Source of the DNA: Melampsora larici-populina 98AG31
Taxonomy: Eukaryota; Basidiomycota; Pucciniomycetes; Pucciniales; Melampsoraceae
Direction of reading: 5' to 3'
NCBI RefSeq assembly: GCF_000204055.1
Contig: NW_006768766.1
Span: 2,718,524-2,782,523 of the forward strand
DNA: 64,000 nucleotides
This document shows, in pieces, positions 38,114 to 50,203 of the stretch. A program made the translations under genes and the position numbers. A model generated the notes under the pieces. That model was not told the origin of the DNA and did not search any database. It worked only from the letters and a program-made list of their open reading frames with translations. The first letter of the stretch is position 1; each line of letters starts with the position of its first letter.

Positions 38114-39105
38114 CTATGTTGAACATCTTGTTAGAAGATTTACGCAAGTTATCAAGTGAAGATTGTCGTTCAACTGTAGCTAAAACATCATTAATTAAGT
38201 ACAAAAGTGGTTTTAAGAATTTCGCTTCTTTCTGCAAAAAATTCAATCTTTCCTTTATTCCTAACGTCAGAAACTTATGTGATTACATTTCTTATTTGAG
38301 TCGTATCATTTCACCTAGATTGGTTCAAGCTTATTTAGTAGGGATAGCACATATATTTAAGTTAAATTTTCCATCAATTCGTTGTGAGTCAAGAGACCAA
38401 GAAGTAATTGACACTATGAAGCATTGTTTGAATGAATTATCTAAGCCAGTGGTCAGAAAGAAAGCTTTATCAGTTCATCAAATCGAAGAGGTTGTCAAGA
38501 AATCATCTTCTTCCCATGACGATAAATTATTTTTAGCAATGCTGGGTTTAGGTTTTGGAGGACTGCATCGTTTAGGAGAATTAACAGTTCCTGATTCATA
38601 AAATCTTCATGATGAAAGGAAAATAATTTTGTGATGCGCTCTTCAATTTTTGGTCTGCAAAAAATTTGTTCAGTATCATCTTGCTTATCCTAAGGGAGAT
38701 AAAAGGTTCCTTGGAACTCTGGTTATTATTCAATATTTTGAAAACACATTGGCTTGTCCTATCCATCTCGTCAAATCATATTTACGTTCCAGAGACACTA
38801 ATTTTATTTCATCACCTGAGTTATTTGTAACTTCAAAAGGTTTACATCCAACTCGTTCTTGGTTTTTAGAACATTTTCATTCCCATTTTGACAAATCCTT
38901 TTTGGGTCATTCTTTAAGGTCCGGCGGTGCAACTGCGTTAGCACAAGCGGGTGCGACAATGGACTATATCAAAAGTGCGGGACAAGGGTCATCAGACGCT
39001 TTTCTCATCTATGTTTGAGGTCATTGTGCTCTGCGTCTACCAGAAAATCAAAATCATGTGATTGGACGAATGTCTCACGTTGGTTATAAAGTCATTTTTG
39101 AATAA
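38089..39105 (+). pseudogene. Ngaro tyrosine recombinase, three stops
   Basis: The frame holds a phage-integrase-like tyrosine recombinase with stops at 38599 (TAA), 38632 (TGA) and 39016 (TGA). The first catalytic Arg lies in GLHRLGEL, the His-x-x-Arg box is GHSLRSGGAT, and the nucleophilic Tyr is in AFLIYV, immediately before the last TGA. The N-terminal SAM-like core-binding region (KYKSGFKNFASFCKKF) is intact. This enzyme would integrate the circular cDNA of the element without leaving a target duplication. Confidence 0.92.
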
Positions 39106-39380
39106 GTGAGTAGTAATTGGTCAATGGCGTCAAAGCCTTTTTTCGTACTAGTTTTTGGTCTGGTCAATGCATGTGATATGCTCTTTTGGTTTATGGGGAT
39201 GACCCATTTACATAAGTTAATGGTTTTTATACCTTGAACTCATGCTTATCTAATATTTTCTATTTTTGGTTGAAATATTTTGTATTTGGTAGAATGAACA
39301 CTGACAAATTACCTTTTGTTTACTAATTTTTCCATCTCCTTCTTCACCACTCTCTGGGTACGCTGGTAGGCGGGTCGGAG

Positions 39381-39504
39381 AGGACGTGTTCAGTTTATGT
39401 CAGCAATTTTATACCCTAGGCTTAGGCCTTGGGCTTTGCACCAAATACTTTTCTTTTTGGTATTTTAAATCCAAGCTAGTAGTAAGTTTTAACGATCCCA
39501 TTTC
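39381..39504 (+). repeat. Ngaro split repeat B1
   Basis: 124-bp repeat starting AGGACGTGTTCAGTTTATG and ending CGATCCCATTTC. It differs from B2 at about three sites and directly abuts A2. Confidence 0.92.
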
Positions 39505-39755
39505 TCGCTATTGGTAACTTTTTATTAACCTAGTGGAATGGGAAAGTTGGTAACATCACATCACATGTGGTTTGGGGAACTGACGGGTCGGTTCTTATAT
39601 CTTCTCTCAAATTTCAGATATGACATCATTTGATTATTCTCTCTTTACCAACTCCCATTGTGTTCACTTTTTTCAAAGTTTGTCTTCAAACTCAAGAATC
39701 ATTATCTAAGCTCGTTAAAACTCATCATATATTAATTCAAATCAAATTTTTGATC
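39505..39755 (+). repeat. Ngaro split repeat A2
   Basis: Internal A repeat starting TCGCTATTGGTAAC, 251 bp like A1. Relative to A1 it has lost most CpG sites. Confidence 0.92.
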
Positions 39756-40006
39756 CCTCCTTCCCTCCCTTCATGCAAGACAAATTGAAGCTATGTGTCT
39801 CTATTACATTTAGAAAAAAGGTGTTGTGTTTCAAAAAAAGAAAACAAGTTATCATATTGTTTATTTGTTATTTGGTAGCAGTTTATTTGTGGTTTATGTT
39901 GTGATGTTTGTGGTTATATTATTAGCTGGTTATATTTCTTTTTTGGTTATATCTTTATTATCGTGTACGGTTATTTTTCATTCAAGAAGGCCGCTAGCCA
40001 CCCCGT

Positions 40007-40130
40007 AGGACGTGTTCAGTTTATGTCAGCAATTTTATACCCTAGGCTTAGGCCTTGGGCTTCGCACCAAATACTTTTCTTTTTGGTATTTTAATACCAA
40101 GCTAGTAGTAAGTTTTAACGATCCCATTTC
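40007..40130 (+). repeat. Ngaro split repeat B2 (right end)
   Basis: Terminal 124-bp B repeat ending CGATCCCATTTC at 40130, which sets the right boundary of the element. Confidence 0.92.
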
Positions 40131-40586
40131 AGAAATGTAAAACTTTGTGTGATCAGAGTGATTCTTCAATGAGTTTTTTTGAATACAATTGTTGAAAGGA
40201 ATATCACTGTTTGATCATTTGTAAGAATCTATTAACACACCTCCTGAATTCTTAAAGAACCTTTTTCGTTCAGAACAAGTGTAGATAGTATCAGGTTTGA
40301 TCACCTTCATACATGTAACAAGACTTAATGAAGCTACTTAAAGTCTTGAACCCACAATCTTTGGAGAGTAGCTGTAGCCTGTATCATCATGATAGCACAA
40401 ACCCTGGGACTGTGGGGCATTGATTCAAGGGAGCACAGCTGAACACAGCCCCCAGATGTTCAAGTTGTCATGATACGATGGCCCCTCATGTTTGAACCCA
40501 CAGTTGTAGGTAATGTTGAATGAAATTGGAAAAGGATCAATTGACACAGCATTCAAAGATGGAAATCAAGTTGAGATGTTTGGAGA

Positions 40587-42457
40587 GTACACCACGGGGC
40601 GGGTTTGAACTGGGACCACGTGAAATGTAAGTTGGGTATGACCACACTGAGTGGTTGTGTAGAACAGGTGGTAGCAGTGTGAGGGCGGCTACGTGGCCTT
40701 CACCCATGGCCTTTCACGTATCTTACACGTGGAGAGAAAGACCACGTTGGCGTGGCGTGACTTACCAGCCAATGAGTGGGTGAGCTGGGTCATACGAGCG
40801 CAACCTGCCAGCCAGGTGCTCAGCATGCAAATGAGCTCATCCAAGCTCACATCGAGTGCTGATCATGTGGCTATTCTCCTTTGAAAAGCATCCACTTCTT
40901 GACAAAATCAAAAGGACTTGGCCACAAATAAATTTACTTTGAAGCCTGCCCTTTTGAAAATCAGGCTGTACCACATCTTGGTGTCATTCTCAAAACCAAG
41001 ATTTGGGTAAAGGTATGATGATCACTGTCAAGTCTGACATCACAGGTACGGTACATGTCACAGGAACCACAGTCAAAGAACCACAGTCATTCACAGTCCT
41101 CTTTGTTCATCGTCTTTCATCATCCGACTCCTGAACTTTAAACTATAAAAAAAAGATAACACAATTACCCTTATAAGAGTTTAACAGAGAAAAAACTCGA
41201 TAACACTTTAAAATAACACTAACAAAAAGACTCAAAGATCGACACACACCCTCCCGGACCCCTTCTTCAACTCTTCAACTCACTCTTCTTATACCTTCCA
41301 CCTCAATCTCAACCTCGTATTTCCTCTTATTCCAATCCTTCAAATCTGATCGATTATGTCACTCAATCTTGGATCGATCCTGTTCTATCTTTGCATCTAA
41401 CGTAAGTCCTTTCTATTTTCTAACTCTTTTGATTATTCAATCCTAATCCATCATTTCATACACTTATTGGTTCTTTTTAGTTCTTCTTTCATCTTCAAAT
41501 ATTGATTCTAATGTTCTTTTAGCTTTCAGATCGATCGATTTTGAAATCCAATTTGTAAGTTCTTTGTTTGTTTTTCTTCTTTTAGTTTGATCATTCATAT
41601 ACTAACTAATCACTTGTTCTTCTTCTATCTTCTAATTTGAATTCTAGCTTTCCTAAATTGATAAATCGATCTGATTTCAAAGTTCAATCTGTAGGTTCTT
41701 CAATTTTCTTTCAATTCAAGTCTTTCATAGACTAAGTGATCATTTAATCTTCTTTTATCTTTTTATGTGTCTTCTTTGATTCTTTAGCTTCTTCTCTTAC
41801 TTTCTTTTGATCGATTCAAGTCTAAGTTCAAATTTGTAAGTTCTTCTTTTTTTATTATATCTTCTTTCTTTTAGTTCGATCTATCTATAAACTAATTAAT
41901 CATTTGTTCTTCTCTCCTCATTTGAAATCTAGGTTTGTATTCTTTATTTTTTTAGATTGATCGATTTCATACTAACTTGTTGATTTTCTTGATTATTTGT
42001 TTTTTGATTTTGAATCTCATCATGTTATTATCTTTTATCTTGAATTGAATGTAATAAAGACTAATGTTTATGCAAATTGTGAAATAAATAAGTTATAATG
42101 AATATGATTAATAGAGAATCTTGAACTGAGAATTGTAAATTGCAATTAAATTGATTTTAATGGATCTTCCAATGAAATCGACTCTGAATTTTCAAGGAAC
42201 ACATTAAAGAATAAATAAAAAATTGTTTCTTAGAGTGAGATCTAAATTGATTTCCACACCGCTCATTGGATTAGTCATTTCACACTGTTATGATGTGAGA
42301 TGACTCACCCAATGGACAGGTGAGCCACCACGCTTTAGCTGCTCACCCTGGCTGTCATGTGTAGCTCACAACGGGTATCGCACTGTGGACAGCGCGTGAT
42401 TTATTGGCAGAGAACTATTTCACGTGAATCTCACGTGCCAGCTGCCCCGTGGTGTAC
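40587..42457. mobile_element. candidate 1.9-kb terminal-inverted-repeat element carrying gene-like DNA
   Basis: GTACACCACGGGGC at 40587-40600 is repeated in inverse at 42444-42457, and 16 or 17 bp further in both arms have CACGTGAAAT, so the arms correspond over about 40 bp with one indel. The interior holds a promoter-like leader, a short ATG exon (41357-41401) and serial intron-like repeats (41402-41932). No transposase and no clear target duplication were seen, so this is a candidate only. Confidence 0.45.
41357..41933 (+). other. short ATG exon followed by four serial intron-like repeats
   Basis: A possible start exon (ATG at 41357, MSLNLGSILFYLCI then a stop) ends at GTAAGT (41402). Four successive intron-like units follow: donor-like GTAAGT/GTAGGT at 41402, 41555, 41691 and 41836, acceptor-like TTTTAG/TTCTAG/TTTAG/ATCTAG near 41522, 41647, 41787 and 41932. 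The 32-48-nt exon-like pieces between them resemble each other and contain stops, so they would be non-coding. This may be a captured or decayed 5' gene end with tandemly duplicated introns. Confidence 0.4.
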
Positions 42458-42462
42458 ACATT

Positions 42463-43733
42463 TAGGGGATACAAAGTTGAAATCCGGCCGAAAATCCGGC
42501 CGCGTGGCCAGATTTCCAGATTCCATTTTTTTCTGGCCACGACTTGAAATTTGGCAAAAAGAGAAATCAACAGATCACTGGCCAGTTCTTCACTCACCTC
42601 AATTCCATATCCGACTCAACACCTCAATCTCAAGATTTTCGTTCTCATCCAACACCAGGCACCCAGAAATCCTTCCTTGCACTCTGAGTCAAATTGATCT
42701 TCATTACATTCTCATTCTCATTCAAATCAACCTTATCCTCCTTTATGGAATTCAACTAATCATCGAGATCGAGTGAAGATTACGGATTTTTTGAATAAAG
42801 GACAATTAACTTCAATGGTACAACAGATCGGTAACAGATCATTTTTCTTCTCTTGATTAATACTTTAAAAATCATATTCGATCTGATTTAAATCTAATCT
42901 ACTCTTTTGGTTTTGGTTTTGTTTTCTCTTTAGCTGCTTCATATCAATTAAAAACACTTGAACCTGTGATTTTAGATGTTTTAACTCAAGCTGCAGAACA
43001 AAGACTCTTTCAAACCTGTGGATGAATGAAACTGGCAGACAATAGCAGTTGATCTTAGTCCAAAGACATCCTCGATCTAGAAGTTTTGTTAAAGAGTCAC
43101 TTTTTGGAACTCTGAATTTTGTATTAGATCCTTTGTATAATCTTTTCACACACGAATCAAATCAAACAAGGATACAGATAAGTTTAAGAATAGTCAGACC
43201 AGATGGAATCTTTGTGAGAATTGAAGTCAAGAGTTGGTCTTTTTCATCAATCAAAAGATTTGAGATTGATCTATCATAAGGTTCATGTTGTGATTGATTA
43301 AATTGTAAGTTTGGTTGACCGAGAAAGCTGCCTTCTTTCAATTCTTGTCAGTTACAGCAATTTGATGGATTTGTAAGGCTTGAATCATGCGTAAGAAAAA
43401 TCTATCCCGGCGAGATTGACTTGAAACATTGCAAGTGAGTCTAGGTTGTTCTGAACATACACCTTTCTTGCATGTCGTGCTGTTTGAATGGACCTCTTGA
43501 GGGCTATTTTGCAATGGTATCGAGTTGTTGCTATGTGAAGTGGGGGCGAGTCGTCGATATTGGATGTGGGACTGGTGGTGTAGTGGAAAGTTGGCATGGA
43601 ACTTGAAGTCGGGGGATTCAAAGTTGAGAGAATCCGGACTCATGTCCAGATTCCGAATTACCGCAAAAAATGGAATCTGGAAATCTGGCCACGCGGCCGG
43701 ATTTTCGGCCGGATTTCAACTTTGTATCCCCTA
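42463..43733. mobile_element. 1.27-kb TIR element carrying a gene fragment (Pack-type candidate)
   Basis: Inverted arms of nearly 70 bp bound the element: TAGGGGATACAAAGTTGAAA at the left and its reverse complement at the right, continuing through CCGGCCGAAAATCCGGCCGC and a GATTTCCAGATTCC stretch in both. ATT flanks both ends (42460-42462 and 43734-43736). The interior contains an intron-bearing piece of a protein-coding gene rather than a transposase, as in Pack-type elements. Confidence 0.82.
42691..43026 (+). pseudogene. captured gene fragment, tentatively TAF4-like histone-fold region
   Basis: Two exon-like pieces flank a GTAACA...CTTTAG intron (about 42831-42933). Joined, they encode about 75 residues: a Pro/Trp segment, RVKITDFLNKGQL, TSMVQQIAASYQLKTLEPV and ILDVLTQAAEQRLFQ, then a stop. 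The helix pattern and the LEP...VL..A..QRL run resemble the C-terminal histone-fold region of TFIID subunit TAF4, but this rests on pattern memory alone. It lies wholly between the inverted arms of the TIR element and has no start codon or complete domain. Confidence 0.45.
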
Positions 43734-43953
43734 ATTCATTAACTTGTCATTCAAATTCAGGATGTGTTCACTTTATGTACAATTGTAGCTGAAGAGGTAA
43801 CTCTTCGAGATATGGGAAAATGCTACGTCTTACAAACCTTTGATGTGAACAAAAAAGAGAGGTATATGTACATAGTCTTTGAAGCAAAAAGAAATGGTAC
43901 ATGGAAAGTAAATGTATAGACTCAAAATACTACAGAGAACCAGTTTTGTAGAC

Positions 43954-44582
43954 TTAGACACTGATGTGACCCATGGTTGGTCCCATGGTTGGACTCATGG
44001 TTGGTGGCTTGTGTGATTTCATCTACACACACACACAAAAAGGAAATGAAAAAAAAGAGTCAGAAGATGATCATCATCAAATAATCTTTGGAGAAAACAA
44101 TTAGGAAGATTTACCTCCAAAACCACAAGATCATGTGTCATCTTTTGTAACTTATCTTCCTCATCTTGGAACTTTTGCCATTCAGCCTTGGTGACTTTCT
44201 TTTGCTTAGTGATAGCTTCTTTAGCCGCCTTGATTTGGTCTTCATCAGAGTTTGTCGTACTGGCGGTCTTTTCTGGTATATCAGTGAGGTTTCCAGCATT
44301 CAATCCAAGCTTATCTGAAGTTGAAGTTCTATCTGTTGGAGGCCCGTCCATGGTGTTAGAGTCTGTTCCTGAAGAACTTTCAGCTCGTTTCAAAACCTTG
44401 AAAGCCACCAAAAGACAAATTTTAACCTTTGTGATTTTTTCAAGCAGAGGAAAAGCTCAAGGGCTTACGTGAGATTCTTGCTCAAAGGTGTTGGTGGCAT
44501 AAAGGCCGCTTGCTGGGGTCGCTTGAATCTGCGAAAACATGAGAGCACTAGCAAAAATCAGAGCGAAAGAGAGGAATTGCAT
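43954..44582 (-). CDS. small secreted protein, paralogue A
   Basis: Three exons (44582-44469, 44396-44115, 44022-43954) give 154 residues with no cysteine. Residues 1-21 are a classic signal peptide (hydrophobic ALIFASALMF, cleavage after SQIQA). Exon 2 opens with VLKR, a Kex2-type dibasic site, followed by a Ser/Thr/Asp-rich linker and then a charged helical region (IKAAKEAITKQKKVTKAEW, QDEEDKLQKM). A tiny last exon starts ATGAAATC and encodes a Met/Pro-rich tail with PTMSP and PTMGP repeats. It is divergent from paralogue B, and its exon 2 is exactly the same length (282 nt). Candidate effector or wall-associated peptide precursor; no known family recognised. Confidence 0.85.
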
Positions 44583-44699
44583 GTTGTAGGTATGTTGGAA
44601 GGCTATGGCTTCAAGATTTTGGATGTAAGTAAAATTGATATCTGAGAAGAAAGAGTAAGATTGATGGGAGTTTAGTGGATGGTGAAAACAAACCAGAGA

Positions 44700-44770
44700 A
44701 AGGCGAGAGTTGCTCCCTTTAAATGTCATTTTTCGCTATAACCGCCATCGAGTTCCAGTCATCAAAGGTT
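44700..44770 (-). promoter_or_regulatory. conserved promoter block of paralogue A
   Basis: This block, about 120-185 bp upstream of the start codon, matches the block upstream of paralogue B (45669-45731) almost base for base. Shared parts are GAGCAACT/AGTTGCTC, CATTTAAAGGG (TATA-like) and GGCGGTTATAGCGAAAAATG. Retention of both copies suggests a shared core promoter. Confidence 0.6.
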
Positions 44771-45668
44771 GAAAAGCTGATGATATCAGCTATGAGGACG
44801 GGTCCCAGGGCTGGTAGAAAGGATCGTCAGGAGCATTGGTCCAGTGGGAGGAACGTTACAAAAAACGCCACGGTGCGCCGTCCTTGGAGGGGATTCTTTG
44901 TGTCTTTATGGGTTACACGAATCTTGTGGGAGCAGCATTGTTGAAGAATAGGGATTCTCATGGGCGTTTTTTCGGAGAGAGGGAACATACAAAAAATGCC
45001 ACGGTCTGTTACCCTTGAAGGTAGTATGTATTGCCTATCTTTCTGAGTCACCTTTGAATTGCGGAAGAATAGCCCTTAGATTTATCATCACTCCTAACAA
45101 ACTGTGGCATGGATTGCATCCCTAGAATACAACTTTCAAACTGGTATATCATGGCTACACTTGACTACTAGACAGGCTTTTTTGGGATGGACAGGTTCAA
45201 CTCGCCTTTCAAGACCCACTGGCCCTGTCGTGCTGCAGTGCTGCCGTTGTGTAACGTCATGATCCGTGATAGGTGAGCACGAGGCAGCTTGTCTTTTTGC
45301 TACGAGTGCTCTCGCCTCCAAGTGCAACTATTGTGGCAAGGTGATCCTAGAGCTTAGAGGGGCCCCTTCTTGGGGCAGCTACTTCCACGAACTGAATGAT
45401 GCAGAGAGCAACTTTCAAGGGTGACCACGGCATTTTCCTCGATCTCACTCTCACGGAAGCGACGCTCATGACGATCTCTATCCTCCAAGCGCTCCACTGC
45501 ATGTAGACCACAAGGTTAGAAAGAGCTTACCTCCAAGGGTGACAGGCCGTGGCAATGTGCAGATGTCCCTCCCTCCGAAAAAGCGGACATGACAATCCCT
45601 TACCGCCCTTGTCTCTGAATCCGTAGTCGTTGCTGGTATCATATCGCTACTGATATAGCTTCCAACCT
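44771..45668. other. shared intergenic region between divergent paralogues A and B
   Basis: The spacer has repeated short blocks: ACAAAAAACGCCACGG at about 44858 and ACAAAAAATGCCACGG at about 44989, and inverse forms near 45424 and 45550 (AAGGGTGACCACGG, AAGGGTGACAGGCCGTGG). A similar GCGAAATACGCCACGG occurs upstream of paralogue C near 49318. No gene was seen in it. Confidence 0.5.
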
Positions 45669-45731
45669 TGTGATGACTGGCGCTCGATGGCGGTTATAGC
45701 GAAAAATGCCATTTAAAGGGAGCAACTTTCG
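45669..45731 (+). promoter_or_regulatory. conserved promoter block of paralogue B
   Basis: This is the mirror copy of the block upstream of paralogue A, ending in CATTTAAAGGGAGCAACTTT about 140 bp before the start codon at 45866. Confidence 0.6.
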
Positions 45732-45865
45732 TCTGTCTTTGGCTTGTTTTCATCATCCACCAAACCCCATCAATCTTACTCTTTCTTCTCGACATTAATT
45801 TTACTTACATCCAAAAACTTGAAGCAATAGCCTTCCATACTTCCCATCTATTACATACCTGCAAT

Positions 45866-46443
45866 ATGCAATTCCTCTCTTCCGCTCTCATTTTTGCTAG
45901 TGCTCTCATGTTTTCGCAGATTCAAGCGACCCCAGCGAGCGTCCTTTCTGCCATCAACACCTTTGAGCAAGAATCTCACGTGAGCCCTTGAGCTTTTCCT
46001 CTGCTTGAAAAAATCACGGAGGTTAAAATTTGTCTTTTGGTGGCTTTCAAGGTTTTGAAACGAGCTGAAAGTTCCTCAGGAGCAGACTCTAACACCATGG
46101 ACGGGCCTCCAACAGATAAAACTTCAACTTCAGACAAGCTTGGATTGAGTGCTGGAAGTGCTACTGATATGCCAGAAAAGAACGCCAGTACGACAAACCC
46201 CAATGAAGACCAAATCAAGGCCGCTAAGGAAGCTATCACTAAGCAAAAGAAAGTCACCAAGGCTGAATGGCGAAAGTTCCAAGACGAGGAAGATAAGTTA
46301 CAAAAGATGACACATGATCTCGTGGTTTTGGAGGTAAATCTTCCCTGTGTTCTCCAAAGACCAATCCCATCTTCTTCTGACCTCTTTTTCCTTTTCGTGC
46401 GCAGATGAAATCACACAAGCCTTCAAGCATGGGTTCCGTCTGA
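45866..46443 (+). CDS. small secreted protein, paralogue B
   Basis: Exons 45866-45979, 46052-46333 and 46405-46443 give 144 residues, also without cysteine. It has the same signal peptide pattern, the same 38-codon exon 1, the same VLKR site at the start of exon 2 and the same 282-nt exon 2 as paralogue A. The final exon is shorter (12 codons plus stop), again starting ATGAAATC and ending in SMGSV. Differences from A are few and scattered, so the duplication is recent. The head-to-head arrangement implies an inverted duplication of gene plus promoter. Confidence 0.87.
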
Positions 46444-46865
46444 AAAGTATCTTGAAAACCAAACATAATTCTTCGCTTTTTTCGTTTACTCATCTGAATG
46501 TATATACATCTGTTTTTCATGTACCCCTTGATCTCTTGAAAGAGCTTAAATTGTAATCCTTTTGTTCGTCATCAAGCCTCTGCCAATTTCGTATTAAACC
46601 TAGCGTGACTCCATTAAAATGGTTATCACCTGTGGGAATCAGGTAATCAGCTTGAATAAAAGCTGAGCCCTGATTGAACCAAGATGAAAACAATCTGAGG
46701 TAAAGAAGATTGTAAGAACAAAATGTTTGGGCTTGATAAGAGACAAAGATCAAGGTAAAGAGCACATAAGAGCTTGATATATTATAACAAAGTCAAACAT
46801 TGACGGCATATAATCTTAGATATTACAAGTGTATGATGTAACGAAAAAATCGTTCGTCGTATATC

Positions 46866-47323
46866 ACACCGCGGGAATTAACTCGTTCAAAACCCGATTG
46901 AGCGAAATTTCGGTGTCCGGGTTCGAAATTTCCTCGAATCGTGAAACTCGTTCACAACTCGTTAGCATTATGTTTGCCGATTTCCCTCGAGTACGCTACA
47001 ATACATATACATACACAGCACTCTCAAAACCTTTGATTCCTACGGTTTGGCTGTCTCACTTCCCCACTGAACTCCTTTCTTGTGTATCTGGTTGATCAAG
47101 GCTTGACAAAGGAAGGTGAAGGCGAGTAATGGTGAAAGGGGTTGTTATTTTATCATGTGACTGTACATACACGGGGCCAGCAGAGTACACAGTACAGCCC
47201 GAGGGAAATTGGCAAACCTAATGCTAACGAGTTGTGAACGAGTTTCTTGATTCGAGGAAATTTCGAACCCGGACACCAAAATTTCACTCAATCGGGCTTC
47301 AAACGAGTTAATTCCCGCGGTGT
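46866..47323. mobile_element. 458-bp foldback element
   Basis: Arms of ~128 bp (46866-46993 and 47192-47323) are inverted copies, roughly 90% identical by eye, starting ACACCGCGGGAATTAACTCG. A ~200-bp loop separates them. Each arm holds three ACTCGTT motifs. No clear target duplication was found. The differences between arms are mostly C/T or G/A. Confidence 0.82.
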
Positions 47324-48111
47324 CATCTGTGCTAACACGTTATACGTAGTAACTTGAGAAACTTTACTTGGTTGCATTGCTAAAAGTGGGTAATATCGTA
47401 TCTGATGATAGCTATGAATGGATGTACTTACCACACTTGAAGGAAACCGGCGTGTGATCGTATTTCATCCTCAAATGGTGTACCATTTTGTCCCTTTTCA
47501 TTGAACTGTGCTGATTCACACTGATTGATAAAAATGTATTGGATGATTGTCTGACTCTCACCCCTTGCTAAGATATGCTCATCGGAAGTGGCTCAAGCTC
47601 TGCATCATTTTGGGTTCCATTCAATTCGTGGACGTAGGACTTAAGTTGCATGATGTGGCACCGAAGGCCTATTCTACAACATTGACTGAACTTGCCAGAA
47701 ATCTGAGAAGACTCCAAAAGAGAAGCGCACCTGCCACATGGTATCATAATCGGGCATATAACGTGGTGCAATACCAGAATGGCAGAAGTATTGGGTCTTG
47801 ACATGACACTTGGCTTATGAAAATTCATCAACTTGGATATGAAACTCCATATTTATACTCAAAGGACAAGATGAACTTCCCACTGGAGAAATATTTGCTA
47901 GTCATATCAAACCTGCTGTTTCACCTTGTAGCTTGAAAACCTTCCAACAGGGATCATAATGTAAACAGTATGAAAGGTGCCCCAACTTATTGAGAGAAGC
48001 TGATGATAATATCGAGTCAGCGTCACGTGCTCCACCAAGGAAAGATGGAAATGCCATCAAAGACTGATATGCTCATACAGTACGTCCATTTGTAGTTACC
48101 ACCTAAATGAG
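47324..48111. other. intergenic, no gene seen
   Basis: An 84-residue frame at 47547-47801 (plus) has some protein character (HRKWLKLCIILGS, LTELARNLRRLQ) but no family was recognised and it has no matching neighbour exon. Confidence 0.35.
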
Positions 48112-48190
48112 AGCATCTGGTTCAAAGCATCTGGTTCAAAGCATCTGGTTCAAAGCATCTGGCTCAAAGCATCTGGTTCAAAGCATCTGG
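48112..48190. repeat. 14-bp tandem repeat, 5.6 copies
   Basis: The unit AGCATCTGGTTCAA is repeated head-to-tail with one C variant (GGCTCAA) in the fourth copy. It lies about 230 bp beyond the 3' end of paralogue C. Confidence 0.95.
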
Positions 48191-48415
48191 CAGAGAGAAT
48201 TCCATCAAGGTACGGTACAATCCTATATATATCTCTTGATATAGACATTGTTTGTGGTGACGATTTTACAAAAGATTTGGAGAAAAAACAATTACATACA
48301 GTCTCAGCTCTTACAGGCGATCAAGTGATGATGGAAAGCAAATTTTTACACTCCAAAGAATAGAAAAGAATGATTGATGACATCAAAGAATGTAGGAAGC
48401 TTCTAGATTTCCCTA

Positions 48416-49030
48416 TCAAATGGGACCCATTGTTGCGGGCTTGAACGATTTCATCTGCGTACGAAAAGGAGAAAGAAGCACGAAGAACATAAGCAATTAT
48501 CCTTAGTAAGATGTAAAGAAATATACGTACCTCCAAAACAACATAGTCATTGATCATCTTTTGTAACTTTTCCTCCTCATCTTTGAACTTGCGCCATTGA
48601 GCCTTGGTAGTTTTCTTTTGCTCGGTGATAGCGTCCTTGGCCGCCTTGATCTTAGCTTCGCTTGCAGGGTCAACAGCAGTGCTCTTTGGGGACGAGTCGG
48701 TGGGAACGACACTGGTCGATGGCATAAGTCTATCGGGGGTTGTAGTGAGTGCGGTCTTTTCTGGTAGCTCATTAGTATCTCCACCGGTTGAGTTACCGTC
48801 CATGGTGTTGGAGTTTGATGCCGCTCGTTTTAAGACCTTGGAATTCATCAATGGAGAATTGTCAAGATCAGCGTGGAGTGGCATCAGCAGTGAGCCCCGG
48901 CTTAGAAGCTTACATGGGAGTCTTGCGTGTACGTGTTGGCTGATGAAAGGCCGCTTGCGGTTGGGGCCGCGTGAATCTGCGAAAGCATGACAGCACTGGC
49001 AAATACGAGGGCAAAAGAGAAGAACTGCAT
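48416..49030 (-). CDS. small secreted protein, paralogue C
   Basis: Exons 49030-48914, 48836-48531 and 48454-48416 give 153 residues. The signal peptide (ALVFASAVMLSQIHA), the exon 2 opening VLKR, the KAAKDAITEQKK helix and the final micro-exon starting ATGAAATC and ending in TMGPI are all shared with paralogues A and B. Exon 2 is longer by eight codons, an insertion in the Ser/Pro/Thr linker. It is the most diverged copy and lies 2 kb from paralogue B with the opposite strand. Like the others it has no cysteine. Confidence 0.87.
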
Positions 49031-50203
49031 CTCGACGGTGATAGATTGAAGTTTCTGAGCACGGGCTGTGAGGTTAGATTTTCGAAGGTGAATCGAATTT
49101 ATCCCTGCGATGAAGAAGTAAGATTGCTATGTAGTAGATGGATATCGAGCCGGATACGGGAGTAAATAGCTCCTTTTAAGCGATATCTTGCACGCCATTA
49201 GCCACCATCGAGTCCCACATATCAAAGGTCAGAAAGCCGGAGATATCAGTAATGGTAACGGGTCCAAAAGCAGGGCTGGTGTAGGGGATTGTCACAAGCA
49301 TCGGGTGAGAGGGACGTTGCGAAATACGCCACGGCCTGTCTGCAAAAAAGGAAACCCTGTAGCATTGCCATAATGGTTGAATTTGCAGGGAAATTGGAAG
49401 TCCTCATAGAGGAAGAAAAAGCGCAGCGCCAAACGGAAGCACAAGAGACCCACTGGGTCTGATATCGCTTTAGCTTCCACTCCCAAATGTAAGTACTGAT
49501 CATAGTCGTTCATGGGCGAGTATCACGGGTAAATGCTTTCTCGTTCACTTGCAAAACCCTGAAAACCGCAAGTCGATCATGTCCCAACCACGACCCCCAA
49601 AAGAAGCCTCACCATCACCCTAACAATGTATCCAACGCGGAAAAAAGCACTTCCTGACTTCAGAAGCTCGCAATCGTCTCCATAAAGCGACATCACAGCA
49701 TGCTTTGTTCGACGCATTGAGGGGTAAGCTGTGAACAACGAGGAGTTTTGTGCAACTTTCAATAGTCGAGGTGGCCGGTCCTATGATCTTTGTAGACTCT
49801 CCTTTTATTCCGTGGTTTGCAATCCATCTTATATCAAGTTACTACTTATGGCTTTTGAGAGTCCATGAGGAAGCAGGAGTATGGGTTTAGAAAGCTCCTG
49901 CTAGCTTGGGTTGAGAAAAGTTCCAAGTTTTGAAATCTGATGTCATTTGATTCGATCAAGGACTTGAAGGATCGATTTAGTCGCGAAGGAAGCAAGTTTA
50001 CAGCATTTATCATCATCCAAGATGTGGGTCAGGAACTCTTCTTGGTATTCTCGACCTGCAATCACATAATAGCTCACTTCCGCTTCATGAACTGGAGACT
50101 TTCGAGTACAGGTCCTCAAGGCTAAGTCACGAGCGACGGCTCGAGAGGCATTCATAATATCTTTATTGGAAGTGAAGATCAAGCGGAACTCTGGCCCGTC
50201 GGC
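49031..50203. other. upstream region of paralogue C and spacer to PCP1
   Basis: The first ~250 bp retain blocks shared with paralogues A and B (CACCATCGAGTCCCA, ATATCAAAGGT, GATATCAG, ACGGGTCC). The rest has no recognisable gene. Confidence 0.5.

Larger units (their letters stand above)
34199..40130 (+). mobile_element. full-length Ngaro/DIRS-like tyrosine-recombinase retroelement
   Basis: The element has split direct repeats in the order A1, coding region, B1, A2, B2, which is diagnostic of Ngaro/PAT-type YR retrotransposons. A1 is 34199-34449, B1 39381-39504, A2 39505-39755 and B2 40007-40130. A copies are 251 bp and B copies 124 bp. B1 abuts A2 directly. The coding region has Gag, reverse transcriptase/RNase H and tyrosine recombinase frames, all without frameshifts but with eleven in-frame stops. 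Confidence 0.93.
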